Part shown: positions 8,837 through 19,629 of the stretch, one piece after another
How the letters are laid out: every line of letters starts with the position of its first letter
Numbering within the stretch: the first letter of the stretch is position 1
Assembly: GCF_040183065.1 (NCBI RefSeq)
Contig: NC_091120.1
Span: 14,339,208-14,403,207, forward strand
Source: Periplaneta americana
Lineage: Eukaryota; Arthropoda; Insecta; Blattodea; Blattidae
DNA: 64,000 bases
Direction of reading: 5' to 3'
Program-made: the position numbers and the translations under genes
Notes under the pieces: model-generated
Seen by the model: the letters and a program-made list of their open reading frames with translations, nothing else
Database searches by the model: none
Told to the model about the DNA's origin: nothing

Positions 8837-10440
8837 ACAGATTTAGCTACTTACAGATTTTCGGAGAAGAATGTTTGGTGTTCAGTTGCCATAGTTTCAT
8901 TCACCATGCCTAAAATAAAGCCATCTAAATCTTCTCATTTAAGACAGATAGTATCTGAATTTGGAGATGATGTTTTCTCTACAGATGGCGAAGTATTATT
9001 TTGTAAGTTGTGCGAAAGAAAGGTATCAACCGAAATAAAATTCACTGTTCAACAACATGTGGGTCGCAATAAGCATATACAGTCAGTGTAATTCTCAAGT
9101 AAGAAGGAATCCACGCAATTTTTACTGCAACGAAGTGTATCCGTGAAGGAAAATAAATCGTCAGATCTTTACGGAGACTTTTGTGAAGCATTTGATACTT
9201 CGTGCATTAAAGATCTCACTGATGTGTGATTTAGCACATTTCAAGTATGCTCCAGTTGTATCAGCAGATGTGGAAAGGAGTTTCTCACAGTACAAAAATG
9301 TGCTTTCTGACAATAGGCATTCCCTAACTTTCGAGAACCTGCGCATGCTGGTGGTTACCTACTGCAATAATTCTGAATAAAGGTACGGTCACACGTCGCT
9401 ACTTTTGCAGCGCAACTTTTGTACTGCAGCTGCAAAAGTTGCGTGTCGTGTTCACACGTAAGCCAAAAGTAGCGCGCTGCACGCTACTTTTCGTGCTGCG
9501 CAACCCGAGTGCTGCAAAAGTTGCAACTGGAGGTTGCGAGTCTGTTCACACACAAGGCGCTACTTTTGCAGCCGCAGTCATGCTGCAGGTTTCCATCTCC
9601 GTGTTGACTTCTCAATATACATTTTGTGGTTATGTTCGCATTATTAAGAAACTCATGCGAAAGCTTCCTTATCTATTATTTGCTTTTCTGTCGTATCTAG
9701 TATTGAGAAATTGATATTATTTTTACTATAAAGCTTTTAAAAATGCCTATATACTTAAATGATAACCAACAGTATATTCACCTAATGAATGTTGGCAACC
9801 CTCCTGTTTGGAACAATGCTAAGGAAAATTTAAAAAATGAATTATATCGTCAGCAATTATGCTCAGACTGTGTTGTGTATTTAATAACTGTTACAAATAA
9901 TTGATTTTCATCACATTTAACATTAAAATATATCCAAACAATAAAAGTATCATTGGCACATTTGGGTGGTAACACTGGTTGCAACCGCAGCAAAAGTTTC
10001 AACAACACCGATATCAAAAATGCTGCGGCTGCAACCCTGAGAACCCTGTTCACACGCCGCTACTTTTAAGCTGCGCGCAGCATGGAAAAGTAGCGGGCAG
10101 CAGGTTCGGCAGTCGCTACTTTTCGGATTGCACCGTTGTTCACACGTCGCAGTTTTTTATACTGCATCGCTGCAAAAGTAGCAACGTGTGACCGTACCTT
10201 AAGGTAATACTTTTTATATATGCTCTTTCCTAGAACATGCAAATTCGCGAGTTTAAATTAATATTAGTTTTTAATTTCAGTTCTAACATGACAGAAGTAA
10301 GAACTGTGCTGTACTGCCATATCCTAAAATGATGACAAAAAATTTTTGTCATTTTTTAGATCATTTTATTGATTTTTTTAGGTCATTTTATAGATCAATT
10401 TTTAGATATTTTTAGGTCATCAAAATCCGGGCCCTGGCTT
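8837..10440 (+). mobile_element. hAT-like transposon remnant with BED-type finger, split by a MITE
   Basis: The reading frame 8906-9091 encodes a short protein with CKLC...H.....H spacing (CKLCERKVSTEIKF, HVGRNKH), like the BED-type finger of hAT or CGGBP1-like proteins. After a lost middle, 9183-9380 reads APVVSADVERSFSQYKNVLSDNRHSLTFENLRML, the hAT C-terminal dimerisation motif. The central catalytic region is missing. A MITE sits at its stop codon (9381-10199). A T-rich tail up to CCGGGCCCTGGC near 10435 may be the far end. Confidence 0.65.
9381..10199. mobile_element. PIF/Harbinger-like MITE with long terminal inverted repeats
   Basis: The ends AGGTACGGTCACACGTCGCT... and its inverted partner (...ACGTGTGACCGTACCT) match over about 32 bp with one or two mismatches. 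Both sides carry TAA (9378-9380, 10200-10202), a 3-bp duplication typical of PIF/Harbinger. The interior repeats GCTGCAAAAGT / ACTTTTGCAGC many times in both orientations. There is no transposase, so it is non-autonomous. Confidence 0.82.
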
Positions 10441-10951
10441 ATAAGTATAGAACACGCAAGCTCAGTTTTTTTTTAATACAAGTTGAAATTGTACAAGTGC
10501 TAGGACAGTGCTTATCTTTTCTAAAACAATGTTGAAAATATTCCCCATCTGCTGCAAGACAAATATTGTAGCGTCTAAACACATTTTGATTTACATGTTG
10601 CAGCTCCATTTCTGAAATATTGACTATTTCATACAAATCTGGCTTTCAGGTAGTAGCTCCCTGTAAAGCAGGTTTGAATAATTTCAAGGAAAAATTGTTC
10701 CGGGACCGGGTATCGATCCCGGGACCCTTTGCTTTGCGCGCGAACGCTCTTCCGACTGAGCTACCCCAGAAACTATACACGACACCGTCACAATTTTTCC
10801 TTTGTATCCACACGACTCAAATGAGCTGACAAGACGCCAGAACTCAAAGTCACACAAGTATTTGTGTGCACTCAAAGTTGAGTTCTGGCGTCTTGCCAGC
10901 TCATTTGAGTCGTGTGGATACAAAGGAAAAATTGTGACGGTGTCGTGTATA

Positions 10952-11371
10952 CCGTATTTGCTCGCGTAATTTGCGCACTTTCTAATTAACTTTGGCCACT
11001 GAAAAATTGGGTGCGTAAAATATGCGGATTTTTCAAATAAGAGGTCCTGTTCTGAGTTTATCTCGATTAGCATATGTATAGGTAAGTATTTACGGTAGGG
11101 CTAATTTTCTATACCGGTAACTTGTCTCTACCAAGGAAAAGCATTGTTAAAGTAGCGGGACTTTGGAGTTTCTTTCTGAAGCAGGTACTTCAGTTGCTGG
11201 TGAATGACCTACGATGGACTGTAGGGAAGGAAAATCCCTACTACACTGAAAAAAATATGTACGTAAAATGTGTGCGCAAAATACATGGAGCAAAAATAAA
11301 GTTCAAAATAATCCCTTAAAAATTAGGGTGCGCAAAATACGCGGGGGCGCAAATTACGCGAGTAAATACGG
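10952..11371. mobile_element. MITE with TA duplication inserted in the SINE
   Basis: The ends CCGTATTTGCTCGCGTAATT and AATTACGCGAGTAAATACGG are inverted repeats of about 25 bp with one mismatch. TA flanks both sides (10950-10951, 11372-11373), and the interrupted SINE text resumes exactly at GTT.GTGGGGTAGCTCAG. There is no coding capacity. TA duplication fits Tc1/mariner-type or related families. Confidence 0.82.
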
Positions 11372-11379
11372 TAGTTCGT

Positions 11380-11446
11380 GGGGTAGCTCAGTCGGAAGAG
11401 CATTTGCACGCTAAGCGAAGGGTCCCGGATCGATACCCGGCCCCGG
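11380..11446 (+). repeat. tRNA-like head of the SINE
   Basis: Box A-like TAGCTCAGTCGGAAGAGC and box B-like GGATCGATACC with a closing GGGG.../...CCCC pair. It is followed by the SINE 3' sequence AACAATTTTTCCTTG rather than a tRNA terminator. Confidence 0.78.
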
Positions 11447-11984
11447 AACAATTTTTCCTTGAAAATATTGACTATTTCATCTCGATTTTGTTAATTTTGT
11501 AGAGCATTATATGCTGATGTATGGCTGATCACTGCTTGTTGTACTAACTTCATGAGAGATTTTTGCAGTGGTTATTCTAATGTTCTAATTGAGTACTGTT
11601 GTAATGCATCTTTTCTTCTGTTACAACATGGCGCCTTCATCTTCTTTTCTTGTCCAATACTGACCCTGTATTGTATGAATTGTAGTCCTTTCAGTTGGAT
11701 GAATCTCAGGAAAATGTTCTTGAAATTCTCTGCGACAATGAGTTGGTGCTTTTTTTTTTAAAGTTACGACAAATCTCTGAACCATGACTCAAGCAAGCAA
11801 CGGACACAAACTGAGAAATAAAACTCAACACTGGACACAATAACAGATACACTGCTCTGAAACTAAACTCAGTTCTGCACACAATAACAGACAACTGTCT
11901 TATCATTAGACATCGGATTTTAGGTTAAATGCCTTTTTTTTTTCTCCAGAGATAAACTAATACTATTTATATTCAAAGATAAAC

Positions 11985-12552
11985 CACACATGTTAGGCCA
12001 ATTATACAGTGTTCATAGATTTGATAAGAAACGTAAAAAATTATATATTACAGTTATATGAACACTAACAAATATAATATAATTATTAAAGAAGTTAGTA
12101 ATAGTCAGACATGTTTCGGAGATGCTTCTCCATCCTCAGTGACTATTTACCACGACTGCAAAAGGAAAACAAATGTAATTAATCTCATGTATAATTATAT
12201 TTCAAGAATTAATGACAAATAGAAAATATAAGATATCTGAACAGTAATATTTAAGCCTTTCAATAGCTGGAAAAGTTAAAAAATACTAATTTATAACCAG
12301 TATGTCTTCTATATATCCATGGAAAAGAGAATATAAAAAGTATGATAGAGTTAAAAAATGTGAGAGTAAAACTGACAATTTAAAATAATTAACATCTTAT
12401 GATGTATGTTCATTCTTATAATAAAAAGTTTACACAGATCATATTAAAAAATGAATAAAAGAAGAATGGACAAAATTACGATTTGGATGAAAGACTCACC
12501 GGCTGGTTCAGGTGATCGAACCGCGTTGTTGCTTGGCTTAAAGGAGACTGAC
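11985..12552. repeat. Second copy of the 5310-type fold-back family, rearranged
   Basis: 11985-12135 repeats the text ACACATGT(T)GGGCCAATTATACAGTGTTCATAG of the 5272-5411 region. 12500-12552 carries CTGGTTCAGGTGATCGAACCGCGTTGTTG, which in the other copy lies in the loop in inverse orientation. About 360 bp of unmatched AT-rich DNA separates them. Confidence 0.65.
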
Positions 12553-12947
12553 TGAGATGGGGGAAAGAACAGAAATTACATTGACTGATACTACGTTAAT
12601 CTTTTACTATTCAAATCGGAAGTAATATAAAGATCAAAGAGAATGTTTTTTTCGTAAATTGCTTTTTCATTTAGATTATGAGAGTTAATGAATTTATCTT
12701 TGTATATTTCAATAGATTTGTATTTAGTAATTTACCTTTCCTATTAGTATGTACGTTTCTTATTATATAATACTAGTTAAATATATTCACATCTTGTATA
12801 AAATATGAATGCTTGAAAGTGGTTTTATGGTGCCTAAAATGCCAATTTTGCCAACTGAGACCTATTTTTAAGGTTTTAGAGCCTAAAATGGCCTATTTCT
12901 ATTTTCTATGTGTATATTTTCTAATTTTCGTGTAGCAGTGAAAGAGA

Positions 12948-13048
12948 CTGGATTAATCTTGCTCAGGATAGGGACCAATGGTGGGCTTATGTGAGGGTGG
13001 CAGTGAACCTACGGGTTCCTTAAAAGCCAGTAAGTAAGTAAGTAAGTA
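12948..13048 (+). mobile_element. 101-bp ultra-truncated RTE insertion with (TAAG)n tail and target duplication
   Basis: The sequence CTGGATTAATCTTGCTCAGG... to GGGTTCCTTAAAAGCCAG is followed by (TAAG)n. It equals the last 100 bp of the element at 30990-31749. AGCAGTGAAAGAGA flanks it on both sides (12934-12947, 13049-13062), a 14-bp duplication typical of target-primed reverse transcription. Confidence 0.88.
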
Positions 13049-13308
13049 AGCAGTGAAAGAGAAAGTTTTGAATATTGAGGGGCGGGTTTGATTCAAATAT
13101 CCTTTAATAGTTTGGCTATAGGAATAAATACATTCCTGGAAGACGTCTGGTTTTATTGAGCACTTTAGCAGACAGCGGGAATGTGATGAATCGGGAGGAC
13201 GTAGTTCTCCCTAAAGAAATCAGCGTGGCAAACATTTCTAGTTTTAAATATGCATTCATTGCTTTGGTATCATTGGGAAAAATTTTTTTCGCTTATAAAA
13301 TGGTTCTG

Positions 13309-13311
<3 letters not shown>

Positions 13312-13358
<47 letters not shown>
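13312..13358. repeat. Poly-A tract
   Basis: About 47 A residues. It may be the tail of a retroposed sequence, but no processed gene is visible upstream. Confidence 0.8.
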
Positions 13359-13359
<1 letters not shown>

Positions 13360-14214
13360 CAGTTTCGCTATAGGTAATTAGAGAAAAACGTTCTTATGTA
13401 TTGCAATGCCAAGTATGAATAATGTGTTAACTGTAAATTCATTAATTTGTTATATGGGCTCTTACATATTAGCAGCCTTAGAGCAATAAGGCCTATGAAT
13501 TCATTAAAAATTATGTAATTAATAATTTAAGACTTGACAAAAATAAAGTTTTTAACCGCAATATTTTTTTACTGTTTTTGTCACTGTATACTGTAATGCT
13601 TAATACTTACTAATTAATTGCATTTTTATTGTTACAGTAGTTTGTGTGGATATGAATTATATTTTCTGCATAAAATAGTATTTTTAACTGCTTGAAATTG
13701 TATTTTTAAGTGCCAAATCTATGTTTGTAGTGTCTATTTTGATAAATTCAGAGCCTATTTTAGGTGCCTAAAAATCCGAGATCTACTTATCAGTGACTGT
13801 GCATGCCTTTGAATAGCAACACGCACAGCTACTTACTGCTGACACTGGTCCAGTATGTGAGCGTGGAAAGATAAAATGTATGTACTGTAAAAACCCAAAA
13901 GCCATGTTTCACTATTGTCTCTAGTTCGTCCAATGAAACATAGGGTTGAAAATTTAATTGGAGAATGTAACAGGTCATAGGGCCCCACACCTAAAGGGAA
14001 GAAAAAGGTAAATCTGTTAGATGATAACTGAAGGTCTGAAAAGAGTCTGTGGTTTGTCAAATCACTGATACTGCGCTGTTTGGGGGGAGGGGTACACCTG
14101 CTGATAGCTGAAGTTTCTACTTTCTGGCCAAGAGAGAATTTTTTTGACCTAGTACTTTGTAACCTGAATGTGTTTTATAATGAAATCATGTAAAGCACTC
14201 TTGTGTTAACACAG

Positions 14215-14392
14215 GGAACTTCCAGAACCTATACTCACAACAGAACTCCTAGCTAGGTTTGAAGAGGCTGGGGCTATTAAGGAAATGGCAGCAAGAGAGT
14301 CTGAGCTTCGTGCCCTTATTATGCAGTTACCGTCAAGCAACAGACAGTTGCTAGCTTGGCTCATGCTTCATCTTGAAAACATCACTTTGCAT
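14215..14392 (+). CDS. RalBP1: RalBP1 exon 5 in window: middle of RhoGAP domain
   Basis: The acceptor is taacacag at 14214 and the donor is CAT|gtgggt at 14393, with phase fixed by the next exon. It encodes (R)ELPEPILTTELLARFEEAG, then LPSSNRQLLAWLMLHLENITLH. ELPEPLLT and the LP..N...L.WL..HL pattern are hallmark RhoGAP segments. Confidence 0.93.
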
Positions 14393-14483
14393 GTGGGTAT
14401 TATTGAATTATTTAAATTATGGATATTTATCGCATTCATAGGAATAATCCACAATTTGTAAAGTTCAGTGTGTTACTCTAGGT

Positions 14484-14837
14484 CAGCCATGGCTAAATGT
14501 GACTCACGAGCACATTGTGGCTCGCAATGATAGCTATGCGCTTCCTACCTCCCACAACTCCCACCCTCTCACTCACTGGAGTCAAACTCCGTTCCATTTG
14601 TATTTGTCTCTGACCTGTGAGTGGCATATCGTCGCAATGTCTCTCTCGAAACCATGTACCTCTACAAAAACAAAAGTTTCAAGTTGGATGGAAGGACGCA
14701 TTTTTTTTTGCTGCCAATATGATGAGAATATTAAATGTATTATTTGTTCACAAGTATTACGAGGAAAACGGTTGTATAACATAAAATGGCATTATACTAC
14801 ATGTTACTGATGAAACATTAAAAGGTTAAGTGTTATA

Positions 14838-14928
<91 letters not shown>

Positions 14929-15533
14929 TCTGTATGTCGATCCTTTTTCAGCAGATGTATGAATAATGCGGTTAGATCTTCAATTTAAACTCACAGATTT
15001 ACTATGTGATGTTAAATAAAAGCTAGCTGTAAGGACTTGACAAATGTTGAACTTTTCAAATCTTTGCCAAAAAATAAATATTCGAAGCTTCGTTTTTCAC
15101 TTGTTCTTTTGAAGTCATGTTCGCTACAACTTACGTTTGTAAAAAGTTATTTTCAAGAATGAAAACAGTAAAAACCAAATTTAGATCACGACTGACAGAC
15201 AAATATCTTCGTGAACAACTACGACTGGCAGTAAGTGACAATTCCTGATTTTGAATCTCTGTTGCAGAGACATTCTGAAGACAGTTAATTTTAGTTTGTG
15301 ATAATTTGTTTTATTCTTCATTTCTTACTTAGTTACACGTATTAAACATTAGTTTGTAGCCTTGTACTGTATCAAATTATATTTAAATGTTTGACGTAAG
15401 GAAAATGAAAATCCGTTAATAAGTCAGACAGTTGCTTCACTTCCCCTTCGGGTGTCCGCCTCCCTCCATAGGTGCTATGCACGTTGCAGGTTACACAGTG
15501 GCTCGGTGCACGATCGCATTTTCGCCACGGCTG
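14484..15533 (+). mobile_element. hAT element, internally deleted, with 8-bp duplication
   Basis: CTCTAGGT flanks both sides (14476-14483, 15534-15541). Ends are CAGCCATGGCTAAATG and an inverted CAGCCGTGGCG. The frame ending at 14810 encodes an N-terminal BED-like finger (MSLSKPCTSTKTK, CIICSQVL, NIKWHYTTC). 15115-15250 reads CKKLFSRMKTVKTKFRSRLT, then LREQLRLAVS, the hAT C-terminus of the ZBED5/GTF2IRD2-like group. The catalytic middle is replaced by (ATT)n(ATC)n. Confidence 0.88.
14838..14928. repeat. (ATT)n-(ATC)n compound microsatellite
   Basis: ATT units change to ATC units at about 14876. It lies inside the deleted hAT element. Confidence 0.9.
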
Positions 15534-15808
15534 CTCTAGGTGATGGAATGTTCAGCATGTTTGCCATTAAATCAGACGATTACAGGTACAAACCTTGCCA
15601 AGAATACAGTGTGTTTCTGAAGTGATACTGTCAATGGTTTGATACTGGAAAATTGTTTACTTACCCATTTTTACATTAATTTGTTTCTACCCAGTATCTT
15701 GGATTAAATTAATATAATTATAATTATTAACAATGAAGTTTTGTGGATAAATAAAATATTTTAATCGAAGAAAACCAAAGTGCCAAATGCTTTACTTTTT
15801 GTTTTCAG

Positions 15809-15939
15809 GAAAAGCACAATAAAATGAATGCCCAAACCATTGCTATTACATTGAGCCCAGTTATCCAGATGAGCCATCGACTACTGACAGCTTTTCTCTG
15901 CCACTGCAACTTTCTCTTCCCAGGCATTAAACTGAACAA
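15809..15939 (+). CDS. RalBP1: RalBP1 exon 6 in window: end of RhoGAP domain
   Basis: The acceptor is gttttcag at 15808 and the donor is ACAA|gtaaga at 15940. It encodes EKHNKMNAQTIAITLSPVIQ and MSHRLLTAFLCHCNFLFPG. The KMN..N.AI.LSP.. signature is the conserved last helix pair of RhoGAP. Confidence 0.93.
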
Positions 15940-16211
15940 GTAAGATTTAAATCCTGTTTCATTAGTAGGTATCTGTGAACATATGAAATACTGCTAATCA
16001 TTGCGTGAAATATGAAGTGATCCATTTTCCTTCGATTTTACTACTACTTCATTCCATTTGTTGCAACTGATTTCCATTATTTTATCTATGTAGAAGTTTA
16101 AAAATATTGGGGACAAACCTCTATCTTGTTGTAATATTCATTTTTATAAAATGAAATAACATTGAACATACTGTCTTTTAAACAAGATCATAACACCCTT
16201 GTTTTAGTTTA

Positions 16212-16214
16212 TCA

Positions 16215-16285
<71 letters not shown>

Positions 16286-16297
16286 CATCATCATTAT
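16212..16297. repeat. (ATT)n microsatellite
   Basis: A trinucleotide tract that served as the insertion site of the following hAT element; the flanks resume at 17545 with (ATC)n. Confidence 0.88.
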
Positions 16298-17544
16298 CAG
16301 GGCTGGGGAAAATACTGACATCCAAGTATTTCAAATACAAATTCAAAATACTTAAAAAAATTGTATTTGAAATACAAATACAAAATACTTTTAAAAAATT
16401 AAGCAAAATACATTTGTATTTCAAATACTCGATACAATATGTAGGCCTAAAGAAATAAGAATATTGCTAGAGGAACACAAACTTGTATTATACTTTATAA
16501 AGCTTGTTTCACTGTTGGGTAATTCTCTAGAGTGCACAGGGTTGTCCCTTTGCCATTGAAGAATTATATGAGCTCATACTCCGCAGTAGATAAATTCTTT
16601 TCTTTTTGCTTTTTGAAGTCTGTTGTATTTGAGTTGAAAACACAAAAACTGTTTTCATCGTCTGAACTGACCAAAGGTGTAGCAGAGAACTGCTCAGCTG
16701 ATTTCACGCACATATTCTGTGTCCTCCTCTTATCATTTGGTGAGGCAGTGTCAGGTAGCCATCTCATCTTCAATGATGGGTGAAGCGAGCTGCCAAAATA
16801 GCTCAATTTGCTTCTGGGTTCAGATCAAACATCGCTTTAAATCTTGATGAAAGTGAAATTATTAGGATTGGAGTTACTTGGAATACATGGCGTAGATTGC
16901 TAAATAACAGAATATTTCATCTGTTTTTGAGGGAAATTAATGTGGACAAAAGTTGGCCGTAATAGCAGGTCTTCTCATTTTGCATTAAATCAAGGGCTAC
17001 GAACTGCACAATATTCTTCAAGGTACTGAAACTCAACATCTTTGAAGGTTGGCAATCCCAGTTTTTCAATATACTGTTTATATCATGTTTGAATTGCAAT
17101 ATTTGAGAATTCCATTGAGTTGGGCAAGGAAACTTTAATGAATAATTCAAGACATCTCATATAATTTCTGAGGATTTGGGTCTCCTAGACGCATTCCATA
17201 ATGCTGAACATTTAGCAAGTGTTGGGTGATGGATCCTTGATGCTGTTGGAGATTTCTTTATGGCATTAAGGAAATCAGTTGTGGCAAGAAAACTAAATGT
17301 ATGGCTAGCTCATGAAATGGGCAGGCAAATAAGACGAAAGTTCATTCTTCAAATCCAAATCCAAAACTTGAAGGAAAAGAAGAAGAAAAAAGTATTTTGA
17401 GTATTTGAAATACAAAATACATCAATATTATGTATTTAAACACAAAATACAAAATAATTTCGAAAATCCTTACAAATTACAAAATACAAACGTATTTCAA
17501 ATACGTATTACAAATACATGTATTTCAAATACTGCCCAGCCCTG
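16298..17544 (-). mobile_element. hAT element remnant (CAGGGCTGGG ends)
   Basis: Ends CAGGGCTGGG and CCCAGCCCTG are inverted. Subterminal TATTTGAAATACAAATAC motifs repeat in both orientations at both ends. Reverse-strand frames encode FPCPTQWNSQILQF (17143-16930 region), the conserved P.PTRWNS segment of hAT transposases, and a serine/acidic stretch further on. The frames are broken. The 8-bp duplication cannot be read because the target is a trinucleotide repeat. Confidence 0.78.
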
Positions 17545-17547
17545 ATT

Positions 17548-17592
<45 letters not shown>

Positions 17593-17612
17593 GTCATTAT
17601 CATTATTATTAC
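17545..17612. repeat. (ATC)n/(ATT)n microsatellite
   Basis: Continuation of the tract interrupted by the hAT insertion. Confidence 0.85.
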
Positions 17613-17950
17613 ACATTGACATAGTTCTGTATTTACTAAAGCCAAGAGATGTTCTACACATCAGAAAATGTGCAAGATTAACTGCATAATAAGTTATGAA
17701 AAAAATCAGAAGAAAATGCATTCGTTTTTCATTTCATTTATTGTATTCTACAGATCTTACATTAGCATTGATGCTTTAAAATGTGGAAAAGTCAAAATTT
17801 TACAAGAATTCAATTCTATGGCGAGATGTATTTACCAGCATTTTCACAACATAGATAACAAAATTAAATTGTCATTATATAGCCTATATATTTCTACCTT
17901 TGTGATTTTTATCTTACAAGTTATTTTCTTCTTTTAAAACATAACGTACA

Positions 17951-17975
17951 TAATAATAATAATAATAATAATAAT

Positions 17976-18045
<70 letters not shown>
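17951..18045. repeat. Mirrored (AAT)n-(ATT)n microsatellite
   Basis: AAT units switch to ATT units at about 17978, giving a tract capable of forming a hairpin about 120 bp before the next exon. Confidence 0.88.
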
Positions 18046-18046
<1 letters not shown>

Positions 18047-18164
18047 GTCTGTTATAGCCTTGAGACCATGAATTAGATTTTTTGTGTGTGTGTGACCTAG
18101 CAATGTACCCTGCCATATCCTGGAGGCTGATAATGCTATCTTGTTTTGTTTCCCTTCTCGCAAG

Positions 18165-18348
18165 ATATGTACCACCGTTGACTGCAGGCAGCCCCTCTCT
18201 CCCAGACACTCCAACAGGCATAGCTGATCAACTTAAGAAGCAAGAGTCTCTGCTTAATCAGATTCACAGGGAGATGAATGCTGGTTTTGTCTCAAAGCGT
18301 AAAGAAGAACAGCTTTGGGAAGTGCAAAGAATCATTACACAGCTCAAG
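18165..18348 (+). CDS. RalBP1: RalBP1 exon 7 in window: post-RhoGAP region
   Basis: The acceptor is ctcgcaag at 18164 and the donor is CAAG|gtatgt at 18349. It encodes YVPPLTAGSPSLPDTPTGIA, then LKKQESLLNQIHREMNAG and LWEVQRIITQLK. These match the LPET..GI...R.QE.LLN..H..L....KEE.LWEVQRI..ALK segment of RLIP76. Confidence 0.93.
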
Positions 18349-18478
18349 GTATGTTCTGATAACAGCAGTAATTTTCTCATAACTGAAATTGACTTGGATA
18401 CAAATTGTTACTAACTTAAATGAATAATATGCTTCATTTCATTTTTAAATTTTAATTATGTTTGTCTTGGGAAAAGAT

Positions 18479-18600
<122 letters not shown>

Positions 18601-18990
18601 TATGTATTTGCAGCTCTGTACTTGTAGGAGTTTCATTGTCAAAACCAAATCAATGGTACCTGTTCAGGTATGGTCTAGACATCACAGATAATGAGGGATT
18701 TATTATTTCATTGACCCAATTTATTTTTATTTGAGCACATATGTGTACCTAGATTTATTAATTGCATGTTAATGGAAGTCATGGTTGTATCCAACCAAGC
18801 AGGAGTATGCTCTCATATGCAATTATTACCGAGGAACTCTACACCCAGTCTGGAAGACAGGAACTCCGTATTTATTACCTTTGTAACAAGGTCACGTCTT
18901 AGTTACACCCTGTTTCTATATTTGCAGTGCTAGCCTCTAAGGAATCTGTTTTATTTATTGTAAGTAAATAATGAAATTAACATGTTTCAG

Positions 18991-19371
18991 AGGAAGTTAC
19001 GTACAGTGCAACGGGCACAGGAGATGAGTCAAAATCAGAAGAGTTTGGAGGAGGATCGTAGCAGCAAACCTTGCGAAGATGAATTTCGTATTGATCTCAC
19101 CTTACAAAAAGCTTCGTCATGTTCTGAAGAAGATACCACACTTAATGGTGTGAGTGTACCAGACGTGAAGCCTGCAGCTGGCGATGTTCCACAGGGATTA
19201 TCAAAGCCCTCAGTTTCATCTGCGTCGGATACGCAACAACAGCAGCAGCAGCAGCAGCCACTTCCACCACAGCCATCACAGCAACAACAACAAGAAGCAG
19301 TACAACCATCCTTGTCACTTGATGTGGTGGATAGTCCACAGGAAACAACCGACAAAATTCCAAAACAACAA
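18991..19371 (+). CDS. RalBP1: RalBP1 exon 8 in window: linker with polyglutamine
   Basis: The acceptor is gtttcag at 18990 and the donor is CAA|gtaggt at 19372. It starts RKLRTVQRAQEMSQNQKSLE, continuing the family's KRKLREAKR. It then runs into a low-complexity insect-specific linker with an eight-glutamine run from CAG/CAA codons (19232-19258) and a second PQPSQQQQQ stretch. CAG repeats suggest length polymorphism. The linker explains why the protein is longer than vertebrate RLIP76. Confidence 0.9.
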
Positions 19372-19629
19372 GTAGGTACCGGTATCTATTTCATACTTAC
19401 AAAATAGAAGCCTAATTTTAGCTAAAAGTAAAGGAACACTGAACACTACATTATCAGGGAGTGGATTATTTGGAAGTGGGATTACCGAAAAAACATTAAC
19501 AATATCATTAAAGGATACAAGATAGTTGGAGGCGAGCGTCAGCTCCTAATTTCCACGAATTTCAAAGTGGGTTGCACCTTAACAGTGAACACTTACTGTA
19601 TTCATGTTTTTTTATATTTGCACATCATC

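Larger units (their letters stand above)
10640..11465. mobile_element. Inverted-dimer tRNA-derived SINE, split by a MITE
   Basis: A minus-oriented tRNA-like head (about 10697-10765, GGTATCGATCCCGGGACC) continues into a palindromic body (10765-10949, two arms of about 80 bp around ACACAAGTATTTGTGT). It then returns to a plus-oriented head at 11380-11446. The result is two SINE copies joined tail to tail. A 420-bp MITE interrupts the second copy. The same architecture recurs at 47163-47698 for a related family. Confidence 0.82.
12820..13790. repeat. Decayed DNA transposon-like repeat
   Basis: Left part GGTGCCTAAAATGCCAATTTTG and right part CCTATTTTAGGTGCCTAAAAATCC share the inverted/direct motif GGTGCCTAAAA. 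I could not fix its ends. It contains a long poly-A run (13312-13358) and a short retroelement insertion. Confidence 0.35.

Noticed and set aside
13156-13377. Open frame ending in a lysine run
   Set aside because: The lysines come from the poly-A tract; the upstream part lies in a decayed repeat.
17921-18221. Reverse-strand frames with poly-Ile and poly-Asn
   Set aside because: Products of the (AAT)n/(ATT)n tract; they overlap the real exon 7 on the other strand.
19035-19363. Long reverse-strand open frames rich in Cys, Val or Ala opposite exon 8
   Set aside because: They are shadows of the CAG repeat in the real coding exon and have no family features.
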